Shown here: positions 52,012-60,644 of the stretch, one piece after another
How positions within the stretch are numbered: position 1 is the stretch's first letter
How the letters are laid out: each line of letters opens with the position of its first letter
Origin: Streptomyces sp. Ru73
Lineage (GTDB): Bacteria > Actinomycetota > Actinomycetes > Streptomycetales > Streptomycetaceae
NCBI RefSeq assembly: GCF_002920575.1
Contig: NZ_PQSQ01000041.1
Span: 1-63,716 of the forward strand
Length of the DNA stretch: 63,716 nt
Reading direction: 5' to 3'
Translations under genes and position numbers: made by a program
The notes under the pieces: generated by a model
Database searches by the model: none
What the model was told of the DNA's origin: nothing
What the model saw: only the letters and a program-made list of their open reading frames with translations

Positions 52012-52836
52012 TCAGCGCCGCAGGTGGCGGGTGGCCCACTTGCGGTGCACCACCGTGTAGACCGTGAGGAGACCGAAGGTCGCCAGCTGCATCAGGCCCG
52101 AGAGGCCGGTGGCCGCGTCGACCGGAAGCAGGTAGATCATCGGGAGCCTGAGGACGGCCTCGGCCGTCATGCCGACACCCCAGACGCAGGTCATGACCGT
52201 GAGCGTGCGCCGGAAGGCGGGTTCGGCGGCCCAGCGCCGTTCCAGCTCGGCGAGCGCCCGCGGCGTGCGTCCCTGGGTGCGCCGCACGACCGCGTAGATC
52301 ATCGGCCGCCCGGCCACCGCCGTACCGAGGAAGATCAGCCCGGCCAGGCCGGTCGGCACCGAGTCCTTGGCCAGCACGAACCGCGCGTCGCCGCTCACGA
52401 AGGACAGCAGCAGACCTACGCCCCACACGGAGAGCATGAACGCCGCGAAGACGTCGAAGCGGCGGGGGAGGACCGCCACGTACACCACGCGGAGCGCGGC
52501 GGCGGCCGTGGCGCCGAGCATCGAGGGGTACACGCCGACACCGCACGCCCGCAGGACGTAGTAGACGGCGATCGACAGACCGATGTCCCAGAAGAGCGTC
52601 GAGAACATCTCCCCGAGGCCGGTGTACCAGCGCTCGCCCCCACGCGCTGCGACCGTCGTCTCCTCCGTGTGCGCATCCGTCGCCGCCTCCGTGGAGGTGA
52701 CTCCCGCCGCGCCCGTGGCCGGCTGCTCGCCGGGCCCCTCGGGCCGCTCCGCCGCCGTGTCCGGCTCCATGGTCATCGCCCCCGTGTGCACGGTGTCTGC
52801 TCCCTGATGTGCGCCGTCGTAAGTGGATGCGTTCAT
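52012..52836 (-). CDS. VC0807-family membrane protein
   Basis: The 274-residue protein has a disordered N-terminus of about 70 residues and six hydrophobic helices. MFSTLFWDIGLSIAVYYVLR and RPMIYAVVRRTQGRTP fit the VC0807 family, whose function is unsettled. Its ATG overlaps the stop of the carotenoid oxygenase gene (ATGA), so both are co-translated from the PadR-linked promoter at 54330-54480. This suggests a role beside the oxygenase, perhaps as transporter or membrane scaffold for a lipophilic product. That link is inference from the operon only. Confidence 0.85.
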   Translation of the reverse strand: MNASTYDGAHQGADTVHTGAMTMEPDTAAERPEGPGEQPATGAAGVTSTEAATDAHTEETTVAARGGERWYTGLGEMFSTLFWDIGLSIAVYYVLRACGVGVYPSMLGATAAAALRVVYVAVLPRRFDVFAAFMLSVWGVGLLLSFVSGDARFVLAKDSVPTGLAGLIFLGTAVAGRPMIYAVVRRTQGRTPRALAELERRWAAEPAFRRTLTVMTCVWGVGMTAEAVLRLPMIYLLPVDAATGLSGLMQLATFGLLTVYTVVHRKWATRHLRR

Positions 52837-54329
52837 CGCCCGGTTCCGTTCCCGGCCCCGCCCTCGGCCTCGGCGTCGTCCGGTAGCCACGAGCCGTGGA
52901 AGCCCGCGGGGACCGCGCGCGGCAGCCGTACCGAGGCGACCGGGGCCCCGGCGGGGTCGGTGGCGTCCAGGACGAGCAGGTCCGAGCCGGCGCCCGAGCG
53001 GTCCGTGACGATCGTCAGCAGCCAGCCCTCGTCCTCGGCGCGGGCGTCCCGCGCCGGCACGAACACGGCCTCGCCGACGGCCCGGTCCGGGCCGGCGTCG
53101 TGCACGCGCCGCTCGCCGGTGGTCACGTCGTACCGCACCACCGCGCCGCTCGGCTGCTCCGCGGCCAGGTACAGGTACCGGTTGTCCCGGCCCACCCGTC
53201 CGGCGTGCAGCGTGGGGAACTCGACCGCGAGGTCGTCCAGCGGCGTCTCGCCGACGGCGCCGGTCACCAGGTCGAGCGTCCACCGGTACAGCACCGGCCC
53301 GGGAGCCGCCGGGGACGCCGCCCCCGAGGCGCCCGGTCCGGTCGGCAGGGCGGCAGCGGCTCCCGGGGCGGCGGCCGCCCGGCCCCCGATGGCCGTCCAC
53401 ATGCTGTTGAACGTCGCACGGTCGTACCGCACGGCATCCAGGACGAGCCGTCCCGCGGCGTCCTCGTGGGCGTTGCCGACGTGGAACACGTAGCAGGGCT
53501 CGATGTCGAACCACCGCACCGGACCCTCGCCGGACAGCGCCATCACGCCCAGCCGGGCGCCGTACGCGTCGTTCCAGCGCAGCGGCATGCCCGCGCCGCG
53601 CAGCGCCGCGTCGAACGTCACCGGAAGGTCGAGCCAGACCGCGTAGTGCTCGGTGATCGCGAAGTCGTGCATCATCGTCGGCCCCGGGACGTCGATCACG
53701 CGGCTGTGCTCCAGCTCCCCGGAGGCCGACATCCGGTGGTACGTGAGGTACGGGGGCGTCGGCGCGTAGCCGAAGAAGTGCAGCTCCCCGGTGGCCGGGT
53801 CCTCCTTCGGGTGCGCCGTCATCGCGGTGTGCAGCCGGCCGCCGAAGTCCTCCGGCCCCAGCGTGCCGAGCTCGGGCGTCATCCGGTACGGCAGGCCGCC
53901 CTCGCACAGGGCCAGCAGCCGGCCGCCGTGCTCGATGACGTGCGTGTTGGCCGAGTTGGCGGTCAGGTCGCGGGTGCCGTCGGGGCGTACGGCCGGGGCG
54001 CCGGCGAGGCGGGTGGTGCGCACCCAGCGGTTCCGGTACCACTCGGCGCGCCCGTCGGCGATCCGTATGCCGTGCAGCATGCCGTGCCCGAGGAACCAGT
54101 GCGCGCCGGCCCCCGAAGAGGGCAGCGGGTTCGGGCCGTTACGGAGGTAGCGGCCGCGCAGCTCCGGGGGAAGCGCGCCGCTGACCGGCAGGTCGCGTGC
54201 GTCGATCTCGTCCGGTACCGGTGCCAGGTGGCCCGAGAGGACCAGCGGGCGGGCGGCCGTGTCAGTGGGCGCGCTCTGCGCCTCGTGTCCGGCCGTGCCG
54301 GGTATCCGTGCCGTCGTCCTGTCGGTCAT
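52833..54329 (-). CDS. Carotenoid oxygenase family protein (CCD)
   Basis: This 498-residue non-haem Fe(II) dioxygenase of the carotenoid cleavage group has RYLRNGPNP near the N-terminus. Candidate iron His residues lie in MTAHPKED, MMHDFAIT, PCYVFHVGNAHED and AGFHGSW, the expected four. It would split a conjugated or stilbene-like double bond with O2. ATG 54329 was chosen because AAGGA precedes it and the longer frame runs through the operator. It is divergent from a PadR regulator with a nested palindrome between. A loop of about 35 Ala/Gly/Pro residues interrupts the propeller around residue 320. Confidence 0.93.
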   Translation of the reverse strand: MTDRTTARIPGTAGHEAQSAPTDTAARPLVLSGHLAPVPDEIDARDLPVSGALPPELRGRYLRNGPNPLPSSGAGAHWFLGHGMLHGIRIADGRAEWYRNRWVRTTRLAGAPAVRPDGTRDLTANSANTHVIEHGGRLLALCEGGLPYRMTPELGTLGPEDFGGRLHTAMTAHPKEDPATGELHFFGYAPTPPYLTYHRMSASGELEHSRVIDVPGPTMMHDFAITEHYAVWLDLPVTFDAALRGAGMPLRWNDAYGARLGVMALSGEGPVRWFDIEPCYVFHVGNAHEDAAGRLVLDAVRYDRATFNSMWTAIGGRAAAAPGAAAALPTGPGASGAASPAAPGPVLYRWTLDLVTGAVGETPLDDLAVEFPTLHAGRVGRDNRYLYLAAEQPSGAVVRYDVTTGERRVHDAGPDRAVGEAVFVPARDARAEDEGWLLTIVTDRSGAGSDLLVLDATDPAGAPVASVRLPRAVPAGFHGSWLPDDAEAEGGAGNGTGR

Positions 54330-54425
54330 CGCGTCGTCCTTCCCCCGTGGCGGTCCCTCCGTACGCGTCACCTGTGGCCCCCTTCGGGGCGTGCGCCGCT
54401 CGGACGGTCTCCGCCTGCTCAACTT

Positions 54426-54477
54426 CGACACGTAGAAAGTGACACGTTGGCCCACACGTGTCAACTTCTACGTGTCG
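54426..54477. promoter_or_regulatory. Nested palindrome, putative PadR operator
   Basis: Outer arms CGACACGTAGAA (54426-54437) and TTCTACGTGTCG (54466-54477) are perfect complements. Within them GACACGT and ACGTGTC form an inner repeat. The site fills the gap between the carotenoid oxygenase start (54329) and the PadR start (54523), so one dimer or a pair could repress both. The size and place suit a PadR autoregulator. Confidence 0.8.
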
Positions 54478-54522
54478 GTGGTTTAAGGTGATCGCAGCAC
54501 AGGGAGAGGCGGGGAAGACGCG

Positions 54523-55116
54523 ATGTCGCTGCGGTACGCGCTGCTGGGACTGCTGGCCGACGAGGCGGGCAGTGGATACGAGCTGACCAAGAAGTTCGAG
54601 CAGAGCCTGGATCGCTACGCCTGGCACGCCAAGCACAACCAGGTCTACCAAGAGCTCAACCGGCTGGCCGCCGACGGCCTCGCCGAGGTGGTCGAGGAAG
54701 GCGCGCGCGGCCGCAAGACGTACGCGATCACCGAGGCGGGCCGCGAGGACCTGCGGCAGTGGCTGCTGAACCCGCCGCGCACCCCTGTGGTCAGGAACGA
54801 GTTCGTGCTGCGGCTCTTCCTCCTCTTCGCGCTCGACCCGAAGGAGGCGCGCGGCGTGCTCGCGGAGTACGCGGCGTCCGTTCAGCGCGATCTCGACGCC
54901 CTCACCGCCCTCGTGGAGTCCGGTGACGTCGACCTGAAGGACGGCATGCTGCACGACCCGCTCGCCTTCGGGCACCTCGCCGCGGGCTTCGGCCTCCACA
55001 TGCTCCCCGCCTCGCGCGACTGGGCCCAGTGGGCCATCGCCCAGATCGACGAGCGGACGGACGCGGGTGAGGGCCCGGAGAGCGGGGCCGGCGCGGGAGG
55101 TCAGGGGGACGAGTGA
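54523..55116 (+). CDS. PadR family transcriptional regulator
   Basis: The 197-residue protein has the PadR winged helix at 1-85 (LRYALLGLLADEAGSGYELTKKFEQSL, then HNQVYQELNRLAADGLAE). A helical C-terminal dimerisation part with PPRTPVVRNEFVLRLF follows. PadR regulators bind palindromes near their own promoter and release on binding phenolic or lipophilic ligands. The ATG follows GGGGAAG. It is divergent from the oxygenase operon and lies 144 bases upstream of the terpene synthase, which it may also influence. Confidence 0.95.
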   Translation: MSLRYALLGLLADEAGSGYELTKKFEQSLDRYAWHAKHNQVYQELNRLAADGLAEVVEEGARGRKTYAITEAGREDLRQWLLNPPRTPVVRNEFVLRLFLLFALDPKEARGVLAEYAASVQRDLDALTALVESGDVDLKDGMLHDPLAFGHLAAGFGLHMLPASRDWAQWAIAQIDERTDAGEGPESGAGAGGQGDE

Positions 55117-55259
55117 TGATCGTCAACACCGGCGGGTGGCTCCTGCCCTGTTAGGGGGGAATGTCTGCCAGGTGCATGTAGGTCATGGTTGCCCGGTGTT
55201 GTCCGTTGCAGGATGAGGCTCGTTCGTGCCGTCGTCGACCAGGGCAAGAGGTGCCGTTC

Positions 55260-56345
55260 ATGGCCGTGACCGTCAACGAGATCGATCTTCCGCTGATCTT
55301 CTGCCCGTTGGAGTCCGCCCGCCACCCCCGCGCCCACATCGTCGACGAACGGGCCAAGGAATGGATCCGGCGCAGCCCGATGTGCACCACCGAGGAGGAG
55401 CGGACCTGGACCATCGCCACCTGCAGCACCGACTTCTTCGCCCGGTTCGCGCCCGATGCCGCCACCGACGAGCGCCTGCTGTGGACCTCGCTGTGGGTCT
55501 ACTGGGGCTTCGCCTTCGACGACAACCGGTGCGACAACGGCCCGTTCAGCACCCGGCCCGCCACGTTCAGCGCCCTCGCCGGCCGCGTGCAGCGTGCCCT
55601 GGAGGCGCCTACGGCCCGTGACGAGTCGGAGGGCTTCGTCGCGGCCCTGCAGGAGATCGGCGCCGCCTTCAGGTCCTTCGGCAGCCCGCTCCAGGTACGC
55701 CGCTTCATCGCCGCGCACCGGGCCTGGCTCTCCGGGGTGACCTGGCAGGTCGGCAACGCCGCGCTCGGCCGCATGCCGGACCTGGACGAGTACCTCGCGA
55801 TGCGGCTGCTGTCCGCCGGTGGCGAGCCGCCGTTCGCCATGCTGGAGCTCGCCACCGGCCACGAGGTGCCCGCGCAGGACATGGAACGGCCGGCCGTCCG
55901 CGCGCTCACCGAGATGGCCATCATGGTCGCCGCACTGGACAACGACCGCCATTCCCTGCGCAAGGAACTGGCCCGGGGGCAGACCGACCAGAACGTGTAC
56001 AGCGTGCTGATGCACCATCAGGGGCTGCCGCTCCAGGAGGCCGTGAGCGCCGCCACGCGCCTACGGGACCGCGTACTGCTGCGCTTCATGGAGGTGCACG
56101 ACACGGTGCGTCCACGGGCGGGGCTGGAGCTGGCCACCTATCTGCAGGGCCTCCGGTACGGCATCCGGGGCAACGCCGAGTGGGGCCTCCGGGTGCCGCG
56201 TTACCTGAGCCTCGGGCGCGTACCGGACCCCATGGACGAGACGCCCCTGGAGTGGGCCGAGACCCCGGCGGACGACGACCGCTCGGCACCGCGCGGACTG
56301 CCCACGGTGGCGTGGTGGTGGGACGACGCGCTGCTGGGCGTGTGA
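55260..56345 (+). CDS. Class I terpene synthase
   Basis: The 361-residue cyclase uses a prenyl diphosphate. The first metal motif is FDDNRCD (Asp87, Asp88, Asp92) and the NSE triad is NDRHSLRKE (Asn228, Ser232, Glu236), both intact. Length and the YWGFAFDD segment suit bacterial sesquiterpene or diterpene cyclases. The C-terminal WWWDDALL is not a known motif. ATG 55260 follows AGAGGTG; the longer frame is poor. It sits between the PadR gene and a CAP protein. A polyprenyl diphosphate synthase lies 3 kb away on the other strand. The product cannot be told from the sequence. Confidence 0.92.
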   Translation: MAVTVNEIDLPLIFCPLESARHPRAHIVDERAKEWIRRSPMCTTEEERTWTIATCSTDFFARFAPDAATDERLLWTSLWVYWGFAFDDNRCDNGPFSTRPATFSALAGRVQRALEAPTARDESEGFVAALQEIGAAFRSFGSPLQVRRFIAAHRAWLSGVTWQVGNAALGRMPDLDEYLAMRLLSAGGEPPFAMLELATGHEVPAQDMERPAVRALTEMAIMVAALDNDRHSLRKELARGQTDQNVYSVLMHHQGLPLQEAVSAATRLRDRVLLRFMEVHDTVRPRAGLELATYLQGLRYGIRGNAEWGLRVPRYLSLGRVPDPMDETPLEWAETPADDDRSAPRGLPTVAWWWDDALLGV

Positions 56346-56358
56346 GGGCCTGCGACGG

Positions 56359-56940
56359 CTACCGGCGGGTGGCGAGCAGCACCGTCCACCACGGACCCGC
56401 AGGGCCGCCGCTGACGCCCACGCCGGCGTGCTCGTACGCGCACGTGAGCAGCGTCCTGCGGTGCCCGGGGCTGCGCATCCAGTCCCGTACGACCGTGGCG
56501 GCGTCCGGCTGCCCCTGGGCGAGGTCCTCGCCGACGCGGCTCCAGCGGTATCCCGCGGCCGTGAGCCGGCCGCCGGGCCGTCCCTCGCCCGGACCGCTGT
56601 GCGCGAGGGACGCCGTGCGCGCCATGTGGGCGCTGTGCCGCCGCGCGGCCCGCGTCAGCGCGGAGTGCTCACGGACCGGGCGGCAGCCGGCCGCCGCGCG
56701 CCGCTCGTTGATCAGCCGCAGCACCGCATCGGGGGAACGGCCGCGCTCCGGCCGGGAATTGGCCCCGGCGGGAAATCCCTGAGCGGTCCGGGCGGCCCCG
56801 CCCGCCGCGTACGGCAATTCCAGGCCGCCGGCCGCCGTCGCGGTCATCGCCAGCAACAGGACCGCGAGTGGCAGGGCCGTCAGGGGCAGCGCCCTGCCGC
56901 GCCCGCGTGCATTTCCGTACTTCGCCGACCGCCCGGCCAT
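56359..56940 (-). CDS. Secreted CAP/SCP-domain protein
   Basis: The 193-residue protein has a signal peptide (basic start, then LPLTALPLAVLLLAMTATAAGG). A CAP (cysteine-rich secretory/PR-1) domain follows: LRLINERRAAAGCRPVREHSALTRAARRHSAHMA, and HSGPGEGR, with GEDLAQGQ, VVRDWMRSPGHRRTLL and a terminal GPWWTVLL. It matches the ubiquitous bacterial CAP group, whose function is mostly unknown. It is convergent with the terpene synthase, 13 bases apart. Confidence 0.9.
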   Translation of the reverse strand: MAGRSAKYGNARGRGRALPLTALPLAVLLLAMTATAAGGLELPYAAGGAARTAQGFPAGANSRPERGRSPDAVLRLINERRAAAGCRPVREHSALTRAARRHSAHMARTASLAHSGPGEGRPGGRLTAAGYRWSRVGEDLAQGQPDAATVVRDWMRSPGHRRTLLTCAYEHAGVGVSGGPAGPWWTVLLATRR

Positions 56941-57223
56941 TTCCGCTCCCGCTCTCGGTGTTCTTGTCGTATGCGTTCCAGGCCCTCTCCGTCATACTTT
57001 CGCCCGGCGGAGTGGACTTCGCCATGGGGTGCACGCGGGATGCGGAAAGCAGGCTCCGGCCGCTCTCACGAAAAGCGATTGTCGATTGTCGGGTCATCCC
57101 GACGGCGCGCGGTCCCCCTTTTGGGGAAGAAACGCGGAATGCGTGGGAAGCCGTCGAATGCCGCCGAGGCCGCCATTAAGGTTTTGGTGTCCGGCAGAAA
57201 TCCCGCTCCACAAAGGAGAATCC

Positions 57224-57448
57224 ATGTCGTTCCTGCGACGTGCCGCGGCCGCATCCGTGATCGCTGTCGCCCTCGCGACGTGCGGCGCCGCCCCGGCCGC
57301 GCTGGCCGCCTCGCCCGCGTCGTCGTCCGCCGACCCCTACGACGAGGGCCCCGGCGGCCGCCCGATCCAGATGGGGCCGTTCTCGTTCCCGGCCCAGGGC
57401 CAGGTCAGCGGCGGGTTCGGCTGGAACACCACCGGTGGCGGCTACTGA
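57224..57448 (+). CDS. Small secreted peptide with Gly/aromatic C-terminus
   Basis: This 74-residue pre-peptide has an export signal (MSFLRRAAAASVIAVALATCG, Ala-rich core, probable cut after PAALAA). The mature part of about 43 residues starts SPASSSADPYDEGPGG and ends in a Gly/Trp/Tyr tail, GGFGWNTTGGGY. It has AAAGGAGA as ribosome site, 8 bases before the ATG. A strong bidirectional terminator follows. Only one Cys lies in the signal, so disulfides are unlikely. I do not recognise it; a surface, signalling or hydrophobin-like role cannot be decided. Confidence 0.75.
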   Translation: MSFLRRAAAASVIAVALATCGAAPAALAASPASSSADPYDEGPGGRPIQMGPFSFPAQGQVSGGFGWNTTGGGY

Positions 57449-57469
57449 GGCACCGGTACCGGCACAACG

Positions 57470-57511
57470 CGGTGAGGTGGGCCCGGCGGCGATGCCGGGC
57501 CCACCTCACCG
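57470..57511. terminator. 18-bp perfect hairpin, bidirectional terminator
   Basis: Arms 57470-57487 and 57494-57511 pair without mismatch over a 6-base loop. It lies between the small secreted peptide gene and the convergent ABC permease, 22 bases after the peptide stop and 10 before the permease end. Confidence 0.85.
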
Positions 57512-57520
57512 TCGTGTGTC

Positions 57521-58312
57521 TCACCGCTTGAGCGTCGCGGCGCTGGCCAGCAGGACGACGATCACGCACCCCAGGATCAGCAGCGCGTCCCGCACGAAGA
57601 GGCCGGTCACCCCCTCGTGATGGGCGGCCTCGCCAGCGGCCTGCACCGCGTACGTCATCGGCATCACCTTGGCCAGCGCCGCCAGCCCGCCGCTCATGTC
57701 CTCGCGCGGCACGAACAGGCCGCACACGAGGAACTGCGGCAGCACCCCGGCCGGCAGGAACTGCACCGCCTGGAACTCGTTCCGCGCGAAGGCGCTGACC
57801 AGCAGGCCGAGCGCCAGTCCGAGGAGCGCGCCCAGCATCGCGATGATCATGAGCAGATAGGGCGGGCCCTTGATGTCCAGCCCCAGCGGCCCCACGGAGA
57901 GCAGCGTCGCCAGGACGGCCTGGAGCAGGGCCAGGAAGCCGAAGGCCAGGCTGTAGCCGAGGACGATGTCCAGCCGCTGCACCGGCATGGTCAGCAGCCG
58001 CTCCGCGGTGCCCGAGGTGCGCTCCCGCAGCGTCGAGACCGAGGCGACCAGGTACATCACGATGAGCGGGAAGATGCCGAAGACCTGCGGGCCGATGCGC
58101 TCGAAGGCGCCGTCCGCGTCGTCGAACATCAGCTTGAGGATCACCATCAGCATGCACGGGATCGCCAGCATGAGCGCGACGCTGCCGCGGTCGCGGACGA
58201 TCTGCTGCAGCACCCGCTGGGCGGTGGCGAAGGTGATGCCCGGGGTGAGCGGGAGGGCGCGGACGGTGCGTACCGCCCGGGCCATCGTCCCCGGCCGGGA
58301 CTCGGTTCTCAC
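57521..58312 (-). CDS. ABC-2 type exporter permease
   Basis: The 263-residue permease has six hydrophobic segments and the ABC-2 pattern: VALMLAIPCMLMVILKLMF, then VSTLRERTSGTAERLLTMPVQRLDIVLGYSLAF and VCGLFVPREDMSGGLAALAKVMPMTYAVQA. It exports lipids, drugs or polysaccharide with the ATPase encoded immediately upstream, whose stop lies one base before this GTG start. It is the last gene of the prenyl-synthase/ABC operon. Confidence 0.95.
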   Translation of the reverse strand: MRTESRPGTMARAVRTVRALPLTPGITFATAQRVLQQIVRDRGSVALMLAIPCMLMVILKLMFDDADGAFERIGPQVFGIFPLIVMYLVASVSTLRERTSGTAERLLTMPVQRLDIVLGYSLAFGFLALLQAVLATLLSVGPLGLDIKGPPYLLMIIAMLGALLGLALGLLVSAFARNEFQAVQFLPAGVLPQFLVCGLFVPREDMSGGLAALAKVMPMTYAVQAAGEAAHHEGVTGLFVRDALLILGCVIVVLLASAATLKR

Positions 58313-58313
58313 G

Positions 58314-59378
58314 TTATCGACCTCGGCACTCCGATGCGAAGAATGATGCGTGGGGATCGGGCAGCACGGCGCCGTCGAACAGCGGCGTCGCGGGAGCCGG
58401 CACGGCGTCCGAGGACGCGGCGCCCGTAGCCGGGCCGCCTTCGGGTGCGGCGTCCGCCGCCTCCGGTGGGGAGCCGTCGGCGGGCCCCGGTTCCGGCGCG
58501 CCTGCGGGGCCCGGTACCGACGTGCTTGCGGGCCCCACGGTTGCGCCGGCCGCCGTCGCTCCCCGGTCCGGCCGTACGAGCCGCATGAAGGCGCTCTCCA
58601 CGTTCGCGCAGCCCGTGTGCGCCAGCAGCTCCGTGCGGGCGCAGGAGGCCAGCAGGCGGCCGTCGCGCATCAGCAGCAGCCGGTCGCAGCGGTCGGCCTC
58701 GTCCATGACGTGACTGGAGACGAGCAGGGTGGTGCCCTCGTCGGCCAGCCGCCGGAAGACGGCCCACAGCTCCTGCCGGATCAGCGGATCGAGCCCCACC
58801 GTGGGCTCGTCCATCACCAGCAGCTCCGGAGAGCCGAGCAGGGCGACGGCCAGGGAGACCCGCGAGTACTGCCCGCCCGAGAGGCGGCCGACCGGCTGGT
58901 CGGCCCAGTCCGCCAGGTCGACCTCCTTCACCACCCGGACCACGGCGTGCTCCCGGCGCCAGCCCCGCAGCCCCAGCGCGGCGGAGAAATACCGGAGGTT
59001 CTCCAGCACCGTCAGATCGGCATAGACGGACGGCGCCTGCGTGACATAGCCGACGCGCGTCGCCAGCGCCGGGGCACCGGCCGGCCTGCCGAGCACCTGG
59101 ACGTGCCCCGCCGCGTACGACTGAATTCCGACCACCGAGCGGAGCAGCGTGGTCTTTCCGCATCCGCTGGGACCCAGCAGGCCGACGATCGCACCACGCG
59201 GAATGGCGAAACTGATGTCGTCCAGAAGTGTCCGGTCGCCGCGCGCGACATGCAGTCCGTACACGCTGACCGCCGGAAGTCCGTCGACCGACGGATTCTT
59301 CCCGTGAGGGGTGTGCTGTTGCTGTTCCAAATAATCCGCCGCCCCGGCTGGGTTCCGCAATACTGCCGGAATGTGCAA
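58314..59378 (-). CDS. ABC transporter ATP-binding protein
   Basis: The 354-residue ATPase has Walker A GPSGCGKTT, Q-loop YVTQAPS, signature RLSGGQYSRVSLA, Walker B LLVMDEPTVGLD and H-loop SSHVMDEA, as in drug/lipid exporter ATPases. An 80-residue Ala/Pro/Gly-rich tail follows the domain. The start TTG 59378 is the only candidate that gives a complete N-terminus, but the ribosome site is weak. It lies between the polyprenyl synthase and the permease, all on one strand, so the three may form an operon that makes and exports an isoprenoid product. Confidence 0.93.
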   Translation of the reverse strand: MHIPAVLRNPAGAADYLEQQQHTPHGKNPSVDGLPAVSVYGLHVARGDRTLLDDISFAIPRGAIVGLLGPSGCGKTTLLRSVVGIQSYAAGHVQVLGRPAGAPALATRVGYVTQAPSVYADLTVLENLRYFSAALGLRGWRREHAVVRVVKEVDLADWADQPVGRLSGGQYSRVSLAVALLGSPELLVMDEPTVGLDPLIRQELWAVFRRLADEGTTLLVSSHVMDEADRCDRLLLMRDGRLLASCARTELLAHTGCANVESAFMRLVRPDRGATAAGATVGPASTSVPGPAGAPEPGPADGSPPEAADAAPEGGPATGAASSDAVPAPATPLFDGAVLPDPHASFFASECRGR

Positions 59379-59456
59379 TGGCCACTAGGGGAAACGGCCG
59401 CAGGGCCTTTCGGGTTACGTGCGCAGCCGTACGGATGACGCGCGGCAGCGCATTCC

Positions 59457-60644
59457 TCAGTGGTCCCGGCGCGTCATCAGCAGCGCGAGGTCGTGCAACT
59501 GCCGGTACACCGACGGCACCGGCTCAGCGCGGGCCAGCGCCCGCATCGCGGCACCCACTTGCCGCCTGGCCTCGACCTCGGTCGCCTCCCGGCCGCCGGC
59601 CTGTTCGATCAGCTCGGTGGCCGTCGCGACGTCGGCGGCCGACAGCGGCTCCGTACGGTCGTACAGCGCGGCCAGCCGCCGCCCCGCGGGCCCGGTGTCG
59701 GCCAGCGCCACCGTGACCGGCAGCGACTTCTTGCGCGCCGCCACGTCGGCGCCCACCGGTTTCCCGCTGCGCCGCGTGGAGCCCCAGATGCCCAGCAGAT
59801 CGTCGACGCACTGGAAGGCGACGCCCAAGTGGCGCCCGAAGTCCCGCAGCCCGGCGGTGCGCGCTTCGGAGGCGCCGGCCAGCAGCGCCCCCAGGGCGCA
59901 CGCGCAGCCCATCAGGGCGCCCGTCTTCCCTGCCGCCATCTCCAGGTACTCCTCCGCGCGCACCCGTGCGGTGCTCTCGAAGGCCACGTCCTGGCTCTGG
60001 CCGCGCAGCAAGTCCTCCAGCATGCCGGACAGTTCCCTGGTGGCCGCCGCGGCGTGCGGGGTGGCGTCGGCGGCGAGCACGGCGAGCGCGCTGATCAGCA
60101 GGGCGTCCCCGGTCAGTACGGCGGCCGGCGTGCCGTACTGCCGCCACACGGCGGGCCGGTGGCGGCGCAGCGGGTCGGCGTCGATGACGTCGTCGTGCAG
60201 CAGCGAGAAGTCGTGCACCAACTCGACGGCGACGGCACCCGGGACGACGCTCTCCGGAGGCGCCCCGACCGCCATCGCCGATAGGAAGACGAGCGCCGGG
60301 CGTACGGCCTTCCCGCCGCCTCCCGCCGTGGACTCCGCGCCCGCGCCCCAGCCGCGGTGGTACCTGGCGATCTCCCGCTGGGGGCCGGGCAGATCGGCCA
60401 CGACCCGGCGCAGCGCGGGCGTGACGAGCTCCCGCGCCCACCCGAAGAGCGCCGCGTCGGCACCTCCTGTGGCGGAGCTGTCGGCGCCTCCCGTGGCGGG
60501 GCCGCCGATGCCGCCCTCCGTGGCCGAGGGCACGGCCGGGGACGCGGCGGCCATGCTGCTCAGCGCGGACACCGGGACCCCCCGTCCGCCGGCCCCCGCC
60601 GGTCGCCGTCGGTCGCGCGGCGGCACGGTGCGTCCGCCGCACAT
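59457..60644 (-). CDS. Polyprenyl diphosphate synthase (GGPP/FPP-synthase type)
   Basis: The 395-residue trans-prenyltransferase has the first Asp-rich motif LLHDDVID (D151, D152, D155), the second DDLLG at 281-285 (Gly in place of the last Asp, usual in actinobacterial GGPP synthases), and GKPVGADVAARKKSLPV. It would build C15-C20 or longer diphosphates, a substrate for the terpene synthase at 55260. The first 60 residues are Gly/Ala-rich. The start used is ATG 60644; the GTG at 60572, with GGGGGG upstream, is a good alternative. Confidence 0.93.
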   Translation of the reverse strand: MCGGRTVPPRDRRRPAGAGGRGVPVSALSSMAAASPAVPSATEGGIGGPATGGADSSATGGADAALFGWARELVTPALRRVVADLPGPQREIARYHRGWGAGAESTAGGGGKAVRPALVFLSAMAVGAPPESVVPGAVAVELVHDFSLLHDDVIDADPLRRHRPAVWRQYGTPAAVLTGDALLISALAVLAADATPHAAAATRELSGMLEDLLRGQSQDVAFESTARVRAEEYLEMAAGKTGALMGCACALGALLAGASEARTAGLRDFGRHLGVAFQCVDDLLGIWGSTRRSGKPVGADVAARKKSLPVTVALADTGPAGRRLAALYDRTEPLSAADVATATELIEQAGGREATEVEARRQVGAAMRALARAEPVPSVYRQLHDLALLMTRRDH

